Shown in pieces: positions 18,643 to 27,360 of a stretch of 64,000 bases of DNA. Position numbers and translations under genes: made by a program. The stretch lies in NCBI GenBank assembly GCA_024640845.1, contig JAHEEE010000015.1, positions 1-64,000 of the forward strand, written 5' to 3'. The notes beneath the pieces are model-generated. The model was given only the letters and a program-made list of their open reading frames with translations. It ran no database searches and was not told the origin of the DNA. Each line of letters starts with the position of its first letter. Position 1 is the stretch's first letter. The DNA is from Myxococcales bacterium (lineage in GTDB: Bacteria > Myxococcota_A > Polyangia > Polyangiales > Houyiibacteriaceae).

Positions 18643-18872
18643 GTTGCTGGCATGAGGCGGTGGGGAGGACTGGGGACCTGGTTTGGTTTAATTACATCCG
18701 ACCCGCCCACCCCCACCGCGTAGTCCCAGTATCACTCTCACGCGAGTGAGCAGCGTGCCTCCGCGCGCTTCGCTTCGCTCGCGCTTGGCGGCGCATGCGC
18801 GCCGGGCTTCGCCCTTCGGGCTCGCGCTACCGCGCATGTCTTGGGGCCGGGCTTCTTGCGTGCACACAGTGT

Positions 18873-18888
18873 CGCAGCCCTTTGGATG
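18873..18888. repeat. Palindromic motif, copy C of three
   Basis: GCAGCC-CTTT-GGATGC, arms pairing at five of six bases. It resembles the motifs at 29192-29207 and 56198-56213 in arm composition, TTT centre and flanking CGCAG/CTACA. Function unknown. Confidence 0.35.
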
Positions 18889-18905
18889 CAAAGAGTCGTT
18901 CATAA

Positions 18906-19092
18906 GGGGCTCGGAAAAACGCGATAGGGGTTGGAGCGGGCGTGCGAAGTGACAATCGGCAGGCCAGCAACCACCCCCGATTGGCGCGCCGCACCGAGGG
19001 GCGGCGTGCGTGGCCTGACCTCCCCAGTTCTACGGGCCACCTTTGCAGGCCGCCCCGTCCCGTGAAACCCCTATCGTGTTTTTCCGAGACCC
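18906..19092. repeat. Inverted-repeat element (MITE-like or structured RNA)
   Basis: The 27-base arm at 18906-18932 and the reverse complement of 19066-19092 match at 25 of 27 positions (core CTCGGAAAAAC and CGATAGGGGTT). The 133-base interior holds a nested pair CAGGCCA (18960) / TGGCCTG (19011) and, within that, GCGCCGC / GCGGCGT. The whole can fold as one long interrupted hairpin. It carries no ORF. It may be a miniature transposable element, a large terminator or a structured RNA. Confidence 0.55.
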
Positions 19093-19132
19093 GTGTGCAC
19101 CTCGACGCCCGGGCATCTTGCGCTGACCCCTA

Positions 19133-19762
19133 CTAGATCCACCCCGCGCTTCCGAACGCGATCACGCAGATCGCGTCGAAACCCAAGATGGCCCCGACTG
19201 CGGCGGCTTGTCGCTTGATGCACTTCATGTCGTGAACCCAGTACGCGACTACAAAGAAGGGGAAATAGCCGAGGAGGAAAATCAGCCAAGGCGCCGAGCG
19301 ATTCCACCAGGAGTAGTCCCACGTGAGCGCGTCGACGTAGTTGAGCATGTACTCGATGAACACTGCGAGAGCGCTGAAGAACACGGCAAAGAACCAGCGG
19401 TTCGGGACGCCGAGTATCTTGGCTTCCTTCGGAGGCAACATGACCGTCGTCACGATCCCGAGGATGGCGAACATGAAGCAGATCTCGATGTTCAACCCGA
19501 TGAGAATCAAGTAAGCGGTGTCGCCCGGCGCGGCCCACGCAGGCGCGTAGCCGGTGAAATGGAAGATCAACGAGTTCCATGTCTCGTTGAACCAATCCAT
19601 TCCCCAGAGCGCCAACCCAGCGAAGACGACGCTGTAGTTCTTTCGCCCGATCTGGTCGTGATAGATGTAGAGCACGATCACGAGGAGCGGGATCACGTAC
19701 CACTTGAAGTCCGAAGGATCCCGAAGATGGGAGAGCGCGAGCTGCGCGTGTTCCGAGGGCAT
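19133..19762 (-). CDS. Multi-pass membrane protein, unknown function
   Basis: 209 residues from an ATG at 19762, with about six hydrophobic segments (for example KWYVIPLLVIVLYIYH, ILIGLNIEICFMFAILGIV, WLIFLLGYFPFFVVAYW). Aromatic and acidic residues within the segments (WGMDWFNETWNS; FIEYMLNYVD) could form a ligand pocket or an active site. I do not recognise the family. It stands alone, between the inverted-repeat element and the L,D-transpeptidase gene on the other strand. Confidence 0.65.
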   Translation of the reverse strand: MPSEHAQLALSHLRDPSDFKWYVIPLLVIVLYIYHDQIGRKNYSVVFAGLALWGMDWFNETWNSLIFHFTGYAPAWAAPGDTAYLILIGLNIEICFMFAILGIVTTVMLPPKEAKILGVPNRWFFAVFFSALAVFIEYMLNYVDALTWDYSWWNRSAPWLIFLLGYFPFFVVAYWVHDMKCIKRQAAAVGAILGFDAICVIAFGSAGWI

Positions 19763-19912
19763 GCGCCCCGGTCTACCACTCGCTTTGCGGGCCTCCTAAT
19801 GCAGAAATTGCGCTTCTGAACGGTCGTCGAGCCGATCTTTTGAATCCTGGGGAAGTAGCGCTATCCTCCTTCAGCGGTAGGGGGTTGACCGCCGCCTCCC
19901 AGACGACGCGAT

Positions 19913-21310
19913 ATGCTTTCGTTTCTCGTAAATCGATGGTCTTTCTTGGCATTGGCGATTGTGATCGTCGGCGTGGGTGTGGGCACCGGCGCTCTCGGCG
20001 AGCAGGCCTCGAGCCAAGGCCATTCTCCCATCAACTTCGTCGACGGGCAGAAGGTGTTGCGGGCGCCGAGCCTCGATGGCTGGAACGAAAAACAAAGGAG
20101 CCGACGCAACAATCCTGGAAACGCGAATCTCTTTGGCGCCGCATTTCACTACGACGCATTGGTGTACGACGAGACCGCGAGCAGCCCGAAGGTCGCCGGG
20201 GTCGTTCGACGCGGCACGGCGCTGAAGCTCACCAAGAGTGTCACTGGGCCTGGGTGCAAGGACGGGACTTGGTACCAGGCAGTCCCCTTCGGGTATGTCT
20301 GCTCGTCGCTCGGCTTCCACGTAAGCGACAGCCCGGAGGCGAAGAGCTACGGCGTTCCGCCAGCGGAAGTTGCCAATCACCTTCCGTACCAGTACTCGCG
20401 AGTCATTACGAAGCGAGCCCCGCGGTACTATCGCATCCCGACGGTCGAGGAAGAGAAGCAAGCGCGTCGCGCGATGGACAAGAAGGGGCCAACCCCCGAA
20501 GTCGTCTCGTCTTTGATGGAGGGCGACTACTTCTTGGCGCTCGCGGAAAAAGAAACGCGCGAGTCCGACGGCGGCGAGTTCTATCGAACGGTCCGCGGGC
20601 GCTATGTACGCGTGAGCGACGTCGAGCTTCGCAATCCGGACCCGGTTCGCGGTGAAGAGCTCGGCCGCGGCGGCTGGCAGTTGCCGCTGGCCTTCGTGTG
20701 GGGAGAAGACCGCGACCTCCTGAGCTTGAGCGGAGACGCGCCGCAAGTCATCGGGAGAGCCGAGAAGCACGCCCGATTCGTGGTCGATGAGGAGTTACGC
20801 AAGAACGGCGAGACCTACGTGGTGGGTGCGGCGGGCGCTGTTCTGCGAAACGAGGTGCGGGTCGCTCGGCAAACGAAAGCCCCGAGCGGGGTGCCCGCAG
20901 ACGCGAAGTGGATCCATGTGAACCTCCCCGAGCAGACGCTGGTGGCCTACGAAGGCGCGAAGCCCGTCTACGCAACCGTGATCTCGAGTGGCAAGGAGGG
21001 CTACGAGCCTCCGACCGGGCTTTTCGAAGTCCAGCAGAAGTACATCTCGACGACGATGAACGCGACCGATCCGATCGACGGTTTCTACGAGGTGGAGGAA
21101 GTGCCCTGGACGCTCTACTACCATGGCGGCTATGCGCTGCACGGCGCGTACTGGCACACGGACTTCGGCAAGGTACGAAGTCACGGGTGTACGAACATCG
21201 CGCCCGTCGACGCCCGCTGGCTCTACTACTGGAGCGACCCGGAAGTACCGCCCGCCTGGCACGCGGTCCGGTTTCCGCCCGAGACCACCTGGGTCTACTT
21301 CACCAATTGA
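19913..21310 (+). CDS. L,D-transpeptidase (YkuD domain), secreted
   Basis: 465 residues with an N-terminal signal or membrane anchor (SFLALAIVIVGVGVGTGAL). The C-terminal 150 residues form a YkuD domain: IHVNLPEQTLVAYEG opens it and the catalytic His/Cys appear in YALHGAYWH and SHGCTNI. These enzymes make 3-3 cross-links in peptidoglycan or attach proteins to it, using the Cys nucleophile. The 300-residue middle region contains an SH3-like pattern (GTALKLTKSVTGPGC..GTWYQAV). It overlaps the convergent TSUP gene by 11 bases. Confidence 0.9.
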   Translation: MLSFLVNRWSFLALAIVIVGVGVGTGALGEQASSQGHSPINFVDGQKVLRAPSLDGWNEKQRSRRNNPGNANLFGAAFHYDALVYDETASSPKVAGVVRRGTALKLTKSVTGPGCKDGTWYQAVPFGYVCSSLGFHVSDSPEAKSYGVPPAEVANHLPYQYSRVITKRAPRYYRIPTVEEEKQARRAMDKKGPTPEVVSSLMEGDYFLALAEKETRESDGGEFYRTVRGRYVRVSDVELRNPDPVRGEELGRGGWQLPLAFVWGEDRDLLSLSGDAPQVIGRAEKHARFVVDEELRKNGETYVVGAAGAVLRNEVRVARQTKAPSGVPADAKWIHVNLPEQTLVAYEGAKPVYATVISSGKEGYEPPTGLFEVQQKYISTTMNATDPIDGFYEVEEVPWTLYYHGGYALHGAYWHTDFGKVRSHGCTNIAPVDARWLYYWSDPEVPPAWHAVRFPPETTWVYFTN

Positions 21311-22040
21311 GCGCGCCGCGCGCGAGCAGCATGACGGCGGCACCGCCCGCAACGATGACGATGACGTTGCGCAGTCTCGGACCGTCGACGTGGGGGATGA
21401 GCTTGTGGCTCGCGCGCAGCCCGAGCCACACCGCTGGCAAGAGCGCCGCGCCGATGACGACCTCGCCGAAGCTCACCTCACCGGCGGCGGCGCGCACGCT
21501 GATCGTGATGCTCAATCCGATGGCGAAGACGAGGCCGAGGTTTGCTCGGACGGTCGGGCCTTCGTCGTTTCGATAGAGGAGCGCGATCGGGGGGCCGCCG
21601 ATCGCAGACACCATGGCCATCGTTCCTGAAGCAACGCCAGCGGCGAACTCGCGCGCGGGCGTGCGCCGAAACGTCCCTCGGCTGACGACGGCAAACACCC
21701 CGACCAGAACCATGAGCGACATCAGGACGTCGAGCCTGGCGTCGGACAGAACCTTCAAGAGCCCCACTCCGATCAACGCACCCGGCACGCGCCCCGCGAA
21801 GATCCAGAGGGTGCTTCGAACCTCGATCGCGTGTCGTTCTCTCCAAACGATCGCGACCGTGAGCGGCCAAACGACGAACAGCTGTGGGACCGGCGCAAAG
21901 AGGGGGTCGAGCAGCGACAGCAGCGGTACGCTGATGAGGGCGAAGCCGAAGCCTACCGTACTGTGAAGCGCAGCGGCGACGAAGCTGATCGCAAACGCCA
22001 CTGCGAACTCGGGGGTGGCGATGTGTGCTAGAGCTTCCAT
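21300..22040 (-). CDS. TSUP (TauE/SafE) family permease
   Basis: 246 residues from ATG 22040, with eight hydrophobic segments in two related halves. The motif LHSTVGFGFALISVPLL near residue 25 and SAIGGPPIALLY in the second half are typical of TauE/SafE anion transporters, which move sulfite, sulfoacetate or other organic anions. The neighbouring divergent gene encodes a sulfotransferase, which is compatible with a sulfur-related role but does not prove it. Confidence 0.88.
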   Translation of the reverse strand: MEALAHIATPEFAVAFAISFVAAALHSTVGFGFALISVPLLSLLDPLFAPVPQLFVVWPLTVAIVWRERHAIEVRSTLWIFAGRVPGALIGVGLLKVLSDARLDVLMSLMVLVGVFAVVSRGTFRRTPAREFAAGVASGTMAMVSAIGGPPIALLYRNDEGPTVRANLGLVFAIGLSITISVRAAAGEVSFGEVVIGAALLPAVWLGLRASHKLIPHVDGPRLRNVIVIVAGGAAVMLLARGALNW

Positions 22041-22070
22041 CGACGGTGCTAGAGTAGTCAGCCTCGGATC

Positions 22071-22973
22071 ATGCGGCCAACCAAGAAGACGAATCGAGCC
22101 CGCCTGGGAAGCCAAGCCCTTGGTGTGGCGACGAGCGCGCTCGGCGCAGCAGTTCGCAATCTGGAAAACGCGCGCCGGATCGCCAACTTCCTGCGAGGCC
22201 GGATGGAGCTGGAAACGCGGCCGACGGACATTTACATCTCCAGTTATCCGCGCTCCGGCACGACCTTGACCCAGTGGATCCTCTACTTGCTCACACACGA
22301 CGAGCAGCCCGATCCCGATCACCTGACGAAAGTCTCTCCTTGGTTCGAGCGTTCGCTCGCCATCGGCGAGCTCACCGCCGATGACTTAGCAAGCTTCGAC
22401 TCGCCACGCGTGTTCAAGAGCCACCTGCCTAGAGAGTGGCTCCCGGACGGCGCACGCTACATCTACGTCGAGCGCGAAGTGGAGGATGTGCTGGTCAGCT
22501 ACTTTCACTTTTATCAGGCGTATCTCGGTTTTCGCGGTTCACTGGAGGATTTTTATCGACGCTTCGTGGAGGGGCGTGTGCAGTATGGTTCGTGGTTCGA
22601 GCACGTCGCCGGCTGGCACGAACACGCCGACGACCCGGATGTGTTGATCCTCCACTACGAGGAGCTGCTCGCCGACCGCAAGGGTTCGATTGCAAAGATC
22701 CTCGAGTTCCTCGGCTGGGATCGTGACGAGCGTTCGGTCGATCGCGCGGTGATCGAGAGCAGCTTCGATGCCATGAAACGCCGGGAGTCCGTCTTCGACC
22801 ACGCGACTGCGCTCCTTCTCGAGCGTGGCGTCAGCCCGCAGTCGTTCCTGCGCTCAGGGACGAGCGGCGGCGGTGCTGTAGCCCTCGACGCGTCGCAAAG
22901 CCGTGAGCTCAGGGAGCGAAGCTCGTCGGGGCGCCGGCTCGCGATTCGCGGGCTCGCTGCGTTTTTGCAGTAG
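22071..22973 (+). CDS. SULT-like PAPS sulfotransferase
   Basis: 300 residues. YPRSGTT (59-65) is the 5'-phosphosulfate-binding loop; the helix YVEREVEDVLVSYFHF is the 3'-phosphate-binding segment. FKSH carries the expected catalytic His. Spacing is that of Sulfotransfer_1 (cytosolic SULT) enzymes, which sulfate hydroxyls of small lipophilic molecules, sterols included. The substrate is unknown. The last 65 bases overlap the 3' end of the opposite-strand gene at 22909. Confidence 0.85.
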   Translation: MRPTKKTNRARLGSQALGVATSALGAAVRNLENARRIANFLRGRMELETRPTDIYISSYPRSGTTLTQWILYLLTHDEQPDPDHLTKVSPWFERSLAIGELTADDLASFDSPRVFKSHLPREWLPDGARYIYVEREVEDVLVSYFHFYQAYLGFRGSLEDFYRRFVEGRVQYGSWFEHVAGWHEHADDPDVLILHYEELLADRKGSIAKILEFLGWDRDERSVDRAVIESSFDAMKRRESVFDHATALLLERGVSPQSFLRSGTSGGGAVALDASQSRELRERSSSGRRLAIRGLAAFLQ

Positions 22974-23832
22974 ACGTGCCCACAGACGCGTCGACGACGA
23001 ACTGCAGGAAGCTCTCGGCGGTTCCCGGGTCGTTGCCAGTCAAATGCTGGTAGGCGCGCGCGAGCTTTGCGATGAGCCGGCGGTACCCTCGCATGGCGGG
23101 CGAGCTTTGGTCCGTGTAGAGCTTGCGCACCGCGTTCTCGCGGACACCAAGCAGCAAACGGTCCGCAGGCTCGCGACAGAGATACGGACACGCGCGTGGG
23201 CGCTGGGGATTCAGTGTCCGACCCCCAATGGTATATGCAAAGGTGACCTCGTCACCGAAACGGTTCCTGTAAAGTCGGTCGAAGTACTTCTCATCGTAAG
23301 TGCAAGCCGAGAGCGCCCACCCGACTTTTACGGCTGCACCCCTTTCCCGCATGATTTCGGTCTGCACCAGTTGCTGTGCGACATAGCCGTTGTCGATCTC
23401 GAGAGCAGCTTGCTTCCGCTCCACCTCGGCGGCAGGTGCAAGCGACGAGGAGCGGTGGATGTCGACCGGGAAGCCGAACCGATCGATCAACGCCTCGAGA
23501 GGTGCTTGCGCGAGCGACGCTGCGCGGTGCACATCGAGGCGAGGAACACCGGCGTTGCATGCGTTGCTGTCCGCAATGAGAATCGAGCTCTTCGGAAGCT
23601 CTAGCTCGCGTCGAACCATCTCTTGCGCGAAGACGAGAATAAGAACGTCGACGGGAAGACCACAACTTGCGTCGTCGGCTGCCACGCCAACGCCGAACCA
23701 AGTCGACGTCGTCGACTCGAGCGCGCTCAGTGAGATCACGGGCTCGTACTGTCGGCGAGCAAAGAGCTCTTGCCGATTTGCAAGCGATGCGAGGCGTTCC
23801 CCCAAAATGTCCGTCCCTCTCTGACTACTCAT
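22909..23832 (-). CDS. Hypothetical cytoplasmic protein
   Basis: 307 residues from ATG 23832. The sequence has alternating helices and strands with an ILIADSNACNAGVP segment, FGFPVDIHRSSSL, and a Cys pair in RACPYLC. No signal peptide or membrane segment. The alpha/beta pattern could be a Rossmann-type (HUP-like) fold, but I do not recognise a family and assign no function. It overlaps the 3' end of the sulfotransferase gene by 65 bases on the other strand, an unusually long convergent overlap for this window. Confidence 0.6.
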   Translation of the reverse strand: MSSQRGTDILGERLASLANRQELFARRQYEPVISLSALESTTSTWFGVGVAADDASCGLPVDVLILVFAQEMVRRELELPKSSILIADSNACNAGVPRLDVHRAASLAQAPLEALIDRFGFPVDIHRSSSLAPAAEVERKQAALEIDNGYVAQQLVQTEIMRERGAAVKVGWALSACTYDEKYFDRLYRNRFGDEVTFAYTIGGRTLNPQRPRACPYLCREPADRLLLGVRENAVRKLYTDQSSPAMRGYRRLIAKLARAYQHLTGNDPGTAESFLQFVVDASVGTSTAKTQRARESRAGAPTSFAP

Positions 23833-23958
23833 CACGCGTTCCGCCGCATGGCTTGATCGGCACCCTAGCGGACCTGGCGGAAGGCCGCAAAACCTTTGAA
23901 GACCCGAAACAATCTGGATACTTACACCACAAAGTTGGATCGGGCGTTGTCTACCTGC

Positions 23959-25386
23959 ATGCTGAAGGCTCGGGAGAACCACTTGAGCATCGCCGCGCGT
24001 CTCTTAACCCTTGGCTTCGTTCTGGGTCTGGCTGCCACCCTTCAACCGAGTCATGCGCAGGAGACTCCCTGGAAACGGCGGTTTCGGCAGGGTGTCGTGC
24101 TGAACGACTCTACAGGAGTCGCCATCGCGGCGTCCAAGGGCCCCCTCACCGCGGACGAAATGCGACGACTCGGTCTTCGTCCTCGTGGCGCCGGCTTGGC
24201 TGACCTCACCCAGTGGCCGAGTGAGCCCGCCTCGCCTGCGCAAGTCGCGCCAACGGAGCTCGCCGGCGCCCTCCGCCAGCTGTGTCCCGCAGACGTCGAC
24301 CGCACGGACCTCCAGGCGTACGCCAGAGCCATCGTCCGGTACAGCGCGGAGTTCTCGGTCGACCCTTGGTTGCTCGCCGCACTCGTCTACACTCAGTCGG
24401 GCTGTCGCGCGGACGTCGACAACAGCTACGGCGCCGGGCTCACGCTGATCAATCGCGGAATGCACGCGCGCAACGTCCACCACGGGGTCTATCAGTTCGG
24501 GGTTTGGCGCGCTGACGGCTGGACACGCAAGACACTCGACATCAGCGCCTTTCCGTTTGAGCGGAGGGCCTTGACAGATCCAGATGCAAACCTCTACTTC
24601 GCGGCGGCCTTACTGAACGTCTTCGGGCAGCAATGCCCGCAAATCGATCGCGCATTCGACTCGGCCGCTCACCGTCATCCAGTTTCGCACTTCGTCTGGG
24701 GCGATCAGGTGGGCGACACGGGCCCTGAAGACCGGATCCTGACGGCGAGACGTCGTCTCCTAAACAGCCACGCAAGAACAAAGAACGGCGGACACGCAAT
24801 TGGGAACATCTCGTTCGTGAGCCCGCTGGACGGCTACCCTCGAATCGCGACGAGCGGGCTCGGCGAGCCTCGTGATCACGGGCGGCGCCCACATCGGGGA
24901 ATCGATTTCGCATCTGACTACGGGGAACCGGTTCGGTCGGTCGCTGCCGGCACCGTGACGTTCGCGGGCGTCGACTGGGAGCGTCGCGCGCACATCCCGC
25001 TGGCCCCTTGGGGCGCCGCGATCGTGCACGAGCGACACATGGGTCCGCGAGGCCTCTTCGTGACGATCGATCACGGAAACGGCGTCATGTCCCTCTACTC
25101 ACATCTGGCGAGCTACGACGTCCAGATTGGCGACCGCGTAGAGGCGGGTCAACGCCTTGGCGAAGTGGGGCGCACCGGGATCCGTGATTCGGCCCCGCAC
25201 CTGCACTTTGGATTGTTTCACGAAGGCAAAGTGCTCGACCCGTTGGATCACCTCTCCGCATACGTCTTCCCACCGGACCTCACCAAGCGAGGCCGAGCAG
25301 AGCTCGCCGCCCCGGCAAGGAGGATGCGCTTCGCATCCCCGGCAAGCCAACGCCAAAACTGGGCCCGGCGTCGCGCACGCCGCTAG
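23959..25386 (+). CDS. Secreted M23 endopeptidase with degenerate transglycosylase domain
   Basis: Start taken at ATG 23959 (475 residues), which directly gives a signal peptide ending SHAQET; a TTG at 23896 would add 21 residues. Residues ~110-220 resemble a soluble lytic transglycosylase fold (VDPWLLAALVYTQSGC...YGAGLTLI), but the catalytic Glu of the ES motif is Gln here. The C-terminal part is an M23/LytM domain with zinc ligands in HRGIDFAS and HLHFGL and TIDHGNGVMSLYSHL between them. It probably cuts peptidoglycan stem-peptide bridges, with the first domain for binding only. Confidence 0.85.
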   Translation: MLKARENHLSIAARLLTLGFVLGLAATLQPSHAQETPWKRRFRQGVVLNDSTGVAIAASKGPLTADEMRRLGLRPRGAGLADLTQWPSEPASPAQVAPTELAGALRQLCPADVDRTDLQAYARAIVRYSAEFSVDPWLLAALVYTQSGCRADVDNSYGAGLTLINRGMHARNVHHGVYQFGVWRADGWTRKTLDISAFPFERRALTDPDANLYFAAALLNVFGQQCPQIDRAFDSAAHRHPVSHFVWGDQVGDTGPEDRILTARRRLLNSHARTKNGGHAIGNISFVSPLDGYPRIATSGLGEPRDHGRRPHRGIDFASDYGEPVRSVAAGTVTFAGVDWERRAHIPLAPWGAAIVHERHMGPRGLFVTIDHGNGVMSLYSHLASYDVQIGDRVEAGQRLGEVGRTGIRDSAPHLHFGLFHEGKVLDPLDHLSAYVFPPDLTKRGRAELAAPARRMRFASPASQRQNWARRRARR

Positions 25387-25393
25387 GCAGGCG

Positions 25394-26026
25394 CTACGGG
25401 GAACAGGTTCGCTGGTCGGGCCACTGCTTGAAGATCTCCTCGATCGCGAAGCGGACCTTCGTCTCGACATCTGGGCCAACGCCGGACACCGACCGCGCCA
25501 GACCGGCGAAGATCGCCTGCGGGTCTTGACCGTCTTCAATGGGGAGGCCCACGGGAACGAACAGGCTACCGACATCGTATTCGACGTAAGTGGGGCACCA
25601 GTACGCGCAAGGGTCCCAATACCAGCCCCAGTAGCCCCACCACCAACCACCGCAGCACTCGTACACATAGCCGCTGTCGGTCGACTGGGCGAGGCCATTG
25701 GCGGCCCACAAGTCGGGCTTGTTCTGCCCCGACGTTTCGGCGGCTGGAATGAGCTCCAGACAGACGGGCTCAGCCTGCATGGCCTCAATGATGAGCTTGT
25801 TGACGAGGTCGTTGAACGCTTCTTGCTCGTCGCCGAGCTCAGGAATGTCAGACGGAGAATCGACCAAGTCCTTCGTGACGACGCTGAAAGTCTGGAACTG
25901 GGTGAAGTCGACACTGTCGTCGACCTTGACGGAGATCTCTCCCGTGCTGCTAACCGTGTCGTTGGCGCACCCAGCCGCAGCGAGCGCGGAAACAATCAAG
26001 AGAAGGAATGGAACATGGCGCCACAT
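25394..26026 (-). CDS. DUF4136-like lipoprotein with aromatic/Cys insert
   Basis: ATG 26026 follows GGAGG at 6 bases. The signal ends LAAAGC, a lipobox. The N-terminal mature sequence VDFTQFQTFSVV resembles the start of DUF4136 periplasmic lipoproteins (strand 'dfs.y.Tyaw'), and LVNKLIIEAMQA fits the family's next helix. In the middle is a striking block very rich in Trp, Tyr, Gly and Cys (CCGGWWWGYWGWYWDPC). Function unknown. The end lies 8 bases from the stop of the convergent M23 gene. Confidence 0.7.
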   Translation of the reverse strand: MWRHVPFLLLIVSALAAAGCANDTVSSTGEISVKVDDSVDFTQFQTFSVVTKDLVDSPSDIPELGDEQEAFNDLVNKLIIEAMQAEPVCLELIPAAETSGQNKPDLWAANGLAQSTDSGYVYECCGGWWWGYWGWYWDPCAYWCPTYVEYDVGSLFVPVGLPIEDGQDPQAIFAGLARSVSGVGPDVETKVRFAIEEIFKQWPDQRTCSP

Positions 26027-26070
26027 GGGTACCTCCGAGTCGAATGGGAATAGCATGACCCGCCGGGCCA

Positions 26071-27360
26071 TCAATGCTGTGGGGGATCGGGCGCCGTGCC
26101 GTTCCCATCACTCTGGTCGGTGTGCGGTGCGAACCCGCTCGCAGAGCGGGGCGGGGGAGGTATGACGCTCTCGGGCGGAATCGTGGTGCGCAGCATGCGC
26201 GTGCCCCAAGGCTGCCGCGCGATCACGAACAATGCCATGAGGACCAGAACGAGCACGATTCCAGCGAGCCAACGGTTGGGCTGCCGTTTTTCGAAGACGT
26301 CACCGGCGCCGACCTCGGGGGTCGTGCGCGGTGCGATCTCGAGACCATAGCTCTCCGCGAGGTCGATGATCCGCGTGATGTGAATTCCCGGAACACCGTT
26401 CTCCAGGAACGCCCCGAGAACCGAAGGCGGCATGTCTTCGATGCCCTTGGGCGGGCGCGCGTTAACGCCGGGGCTGAACTTGCGTTTGCCGACCTTGGTA
26501 CCGACCGACACGGTGCCGCCACCGACGTTGATATAGGCCTTGATCGGTCGGTCCCCAGCTTCCTTGTAATACAAGCTCATACGTTCCCGAACGCGGTCCT
26601 CGTCCACGAGAGCTAGACTCGGTGCGGAGTCCTCGTCCGAATCGGCCTCGACGGGGCGATCCGGCTGCTTCTTCTTTTCGAACTCGGCAAGCTCAGGGAC
26701 ATTGTTGCGCTCGATGGCGCGCTCGAGCATGCGGCGACCTCGACTGGAAAGCCCGATCGCGTCGTCGCCCACACCGCCGAGAGACGCCGCCACGGACTTG
26801 TACGGAAAGACCTCGTTCTCACGAAGGACCGCCTCCATGTCGAGCCAAGTGAAATTCGGGTGGTTGGCGCCCCACTGCGAGGCGGCCGTGCTCGAGATGA
26901 TGATCGGCTCAATACCAAGCTCGTGGATCGCAGAGTACACGGCCACATTCATGGCTGGGAACGACCCAGACAACCCGACCGCGACCACCTCCCCCGGCTT
27001 GACGCGAAGCTCCTTGAGCCATTCGACGATGACGGCAGCGAAGTTTGGGTTTACGGAGGTCTGCTTGGATACGAGGCTGCCGCTTCCGCTGGTGATAGGC
27101 GACAACACCTCGCCGATCATCCGCGAGCCAGCCGGATCCGTCTTCATGAGAAGTCCGAGGCCCCTACGTTCGGACGCCTCATGAAGGACCTCCAGCGCTT
27201 CCTGCGCCTTGCGCGCGGCGAGCATCTTCTCCGCGAAGTGCGGCTGCTGCTCTTCGGTCGGAAATACCTCGACTGCAACTAGCCCGACAATCGCGAGTGC
27301 CGCCACGACGGCGCGCTGCACTTGCGAAGCGCCTTCCGGCTTCCAGTACATGCCCCTCAT
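26071..27360 (-). CDS. pgsW: Poly-gamma-glutamate system protein (PgsW-like)
   Basis: Start at ATG 27360, overlapping the pgsC stop by ATGA. 429 residues: an N-terminal helix (residues 12-32), an extracytoplasmic domain with KPGEVVAVGLSGSFPAMNVAV and IEPIIISSTAASQWGANHP, a charged linker, and a late membrane helix (LAGIVLVLVLMALFVIA). Proteins of this type are found beside pgsB/pgsC in non-Bacillus genomes and are annotated as poly-gamma-glutamate system proteins. The exact role is unproven; export or assembly of the polymer is likely from position. Confidence 0.8.
   Translation of the reverse strand: MRGMYWKPEGASQVQRAVVAALAIVGLVAVEVFPTEEQQPHFAEKMLAARKAQEALEVLHEASERRGLGLLMKTDPAGSRMIGEVLSPITSGSGSLVSKQTSVNPNFAAVIVEWLKELRVKPGEVVAVGLSGSFPAMNVAVYSAIHELGIEPIIISSTAASQWGANHPNFTWLDMEAVLRENEVFPYKSVAASLGGVGDDAIGLSSRGRRMLERAIERNNVPELAEFEKKKQPDRPVEADSDEDSAPSLALVDEDRVRERMSLYYKEAGDRPIKAYINVGGGTVSVGTKVGKRKFSPGVNARPPKGIEDMPPSVLGAFLENGVPGIHITRIIDLAESYGLEIAPRTTPEVGAGDVFEKRQPNRWLAGIVLVLVLMALFVIARQPWGTRMLRTTIPPESVIPPPPRSASGFAPHTDQSDGNGTAPDPPQH

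Larger units (their letters stand above)
18643..19132. other. Non-coding interval, 490 bases, highly structured
   Basis: Lies between the hydrolase gene and the convergent membrane protein gene. The first third has GC-rich short inverted repeats, including CATGCGCG at 18794 and CGCGCATG at 18831 enclosing a CGGGCTTCGCC-type hairpin. A small palindromic motif follows at 18873-18888 and the inverted-repeat element at 18906-19092. ORFs here are short, low-complexity and have no coding character. Confidence 0.6.

Noticed and set aside
18688-18903. Short ORF beginning MNDSLHPKGC, similar in sense to MYLHPKGC at 56221
   Set aside because: The shared peptide comes from the repeated DNA motif; the remainder is low-complexity, so I treat the DNA as a repeat rather than a gene.
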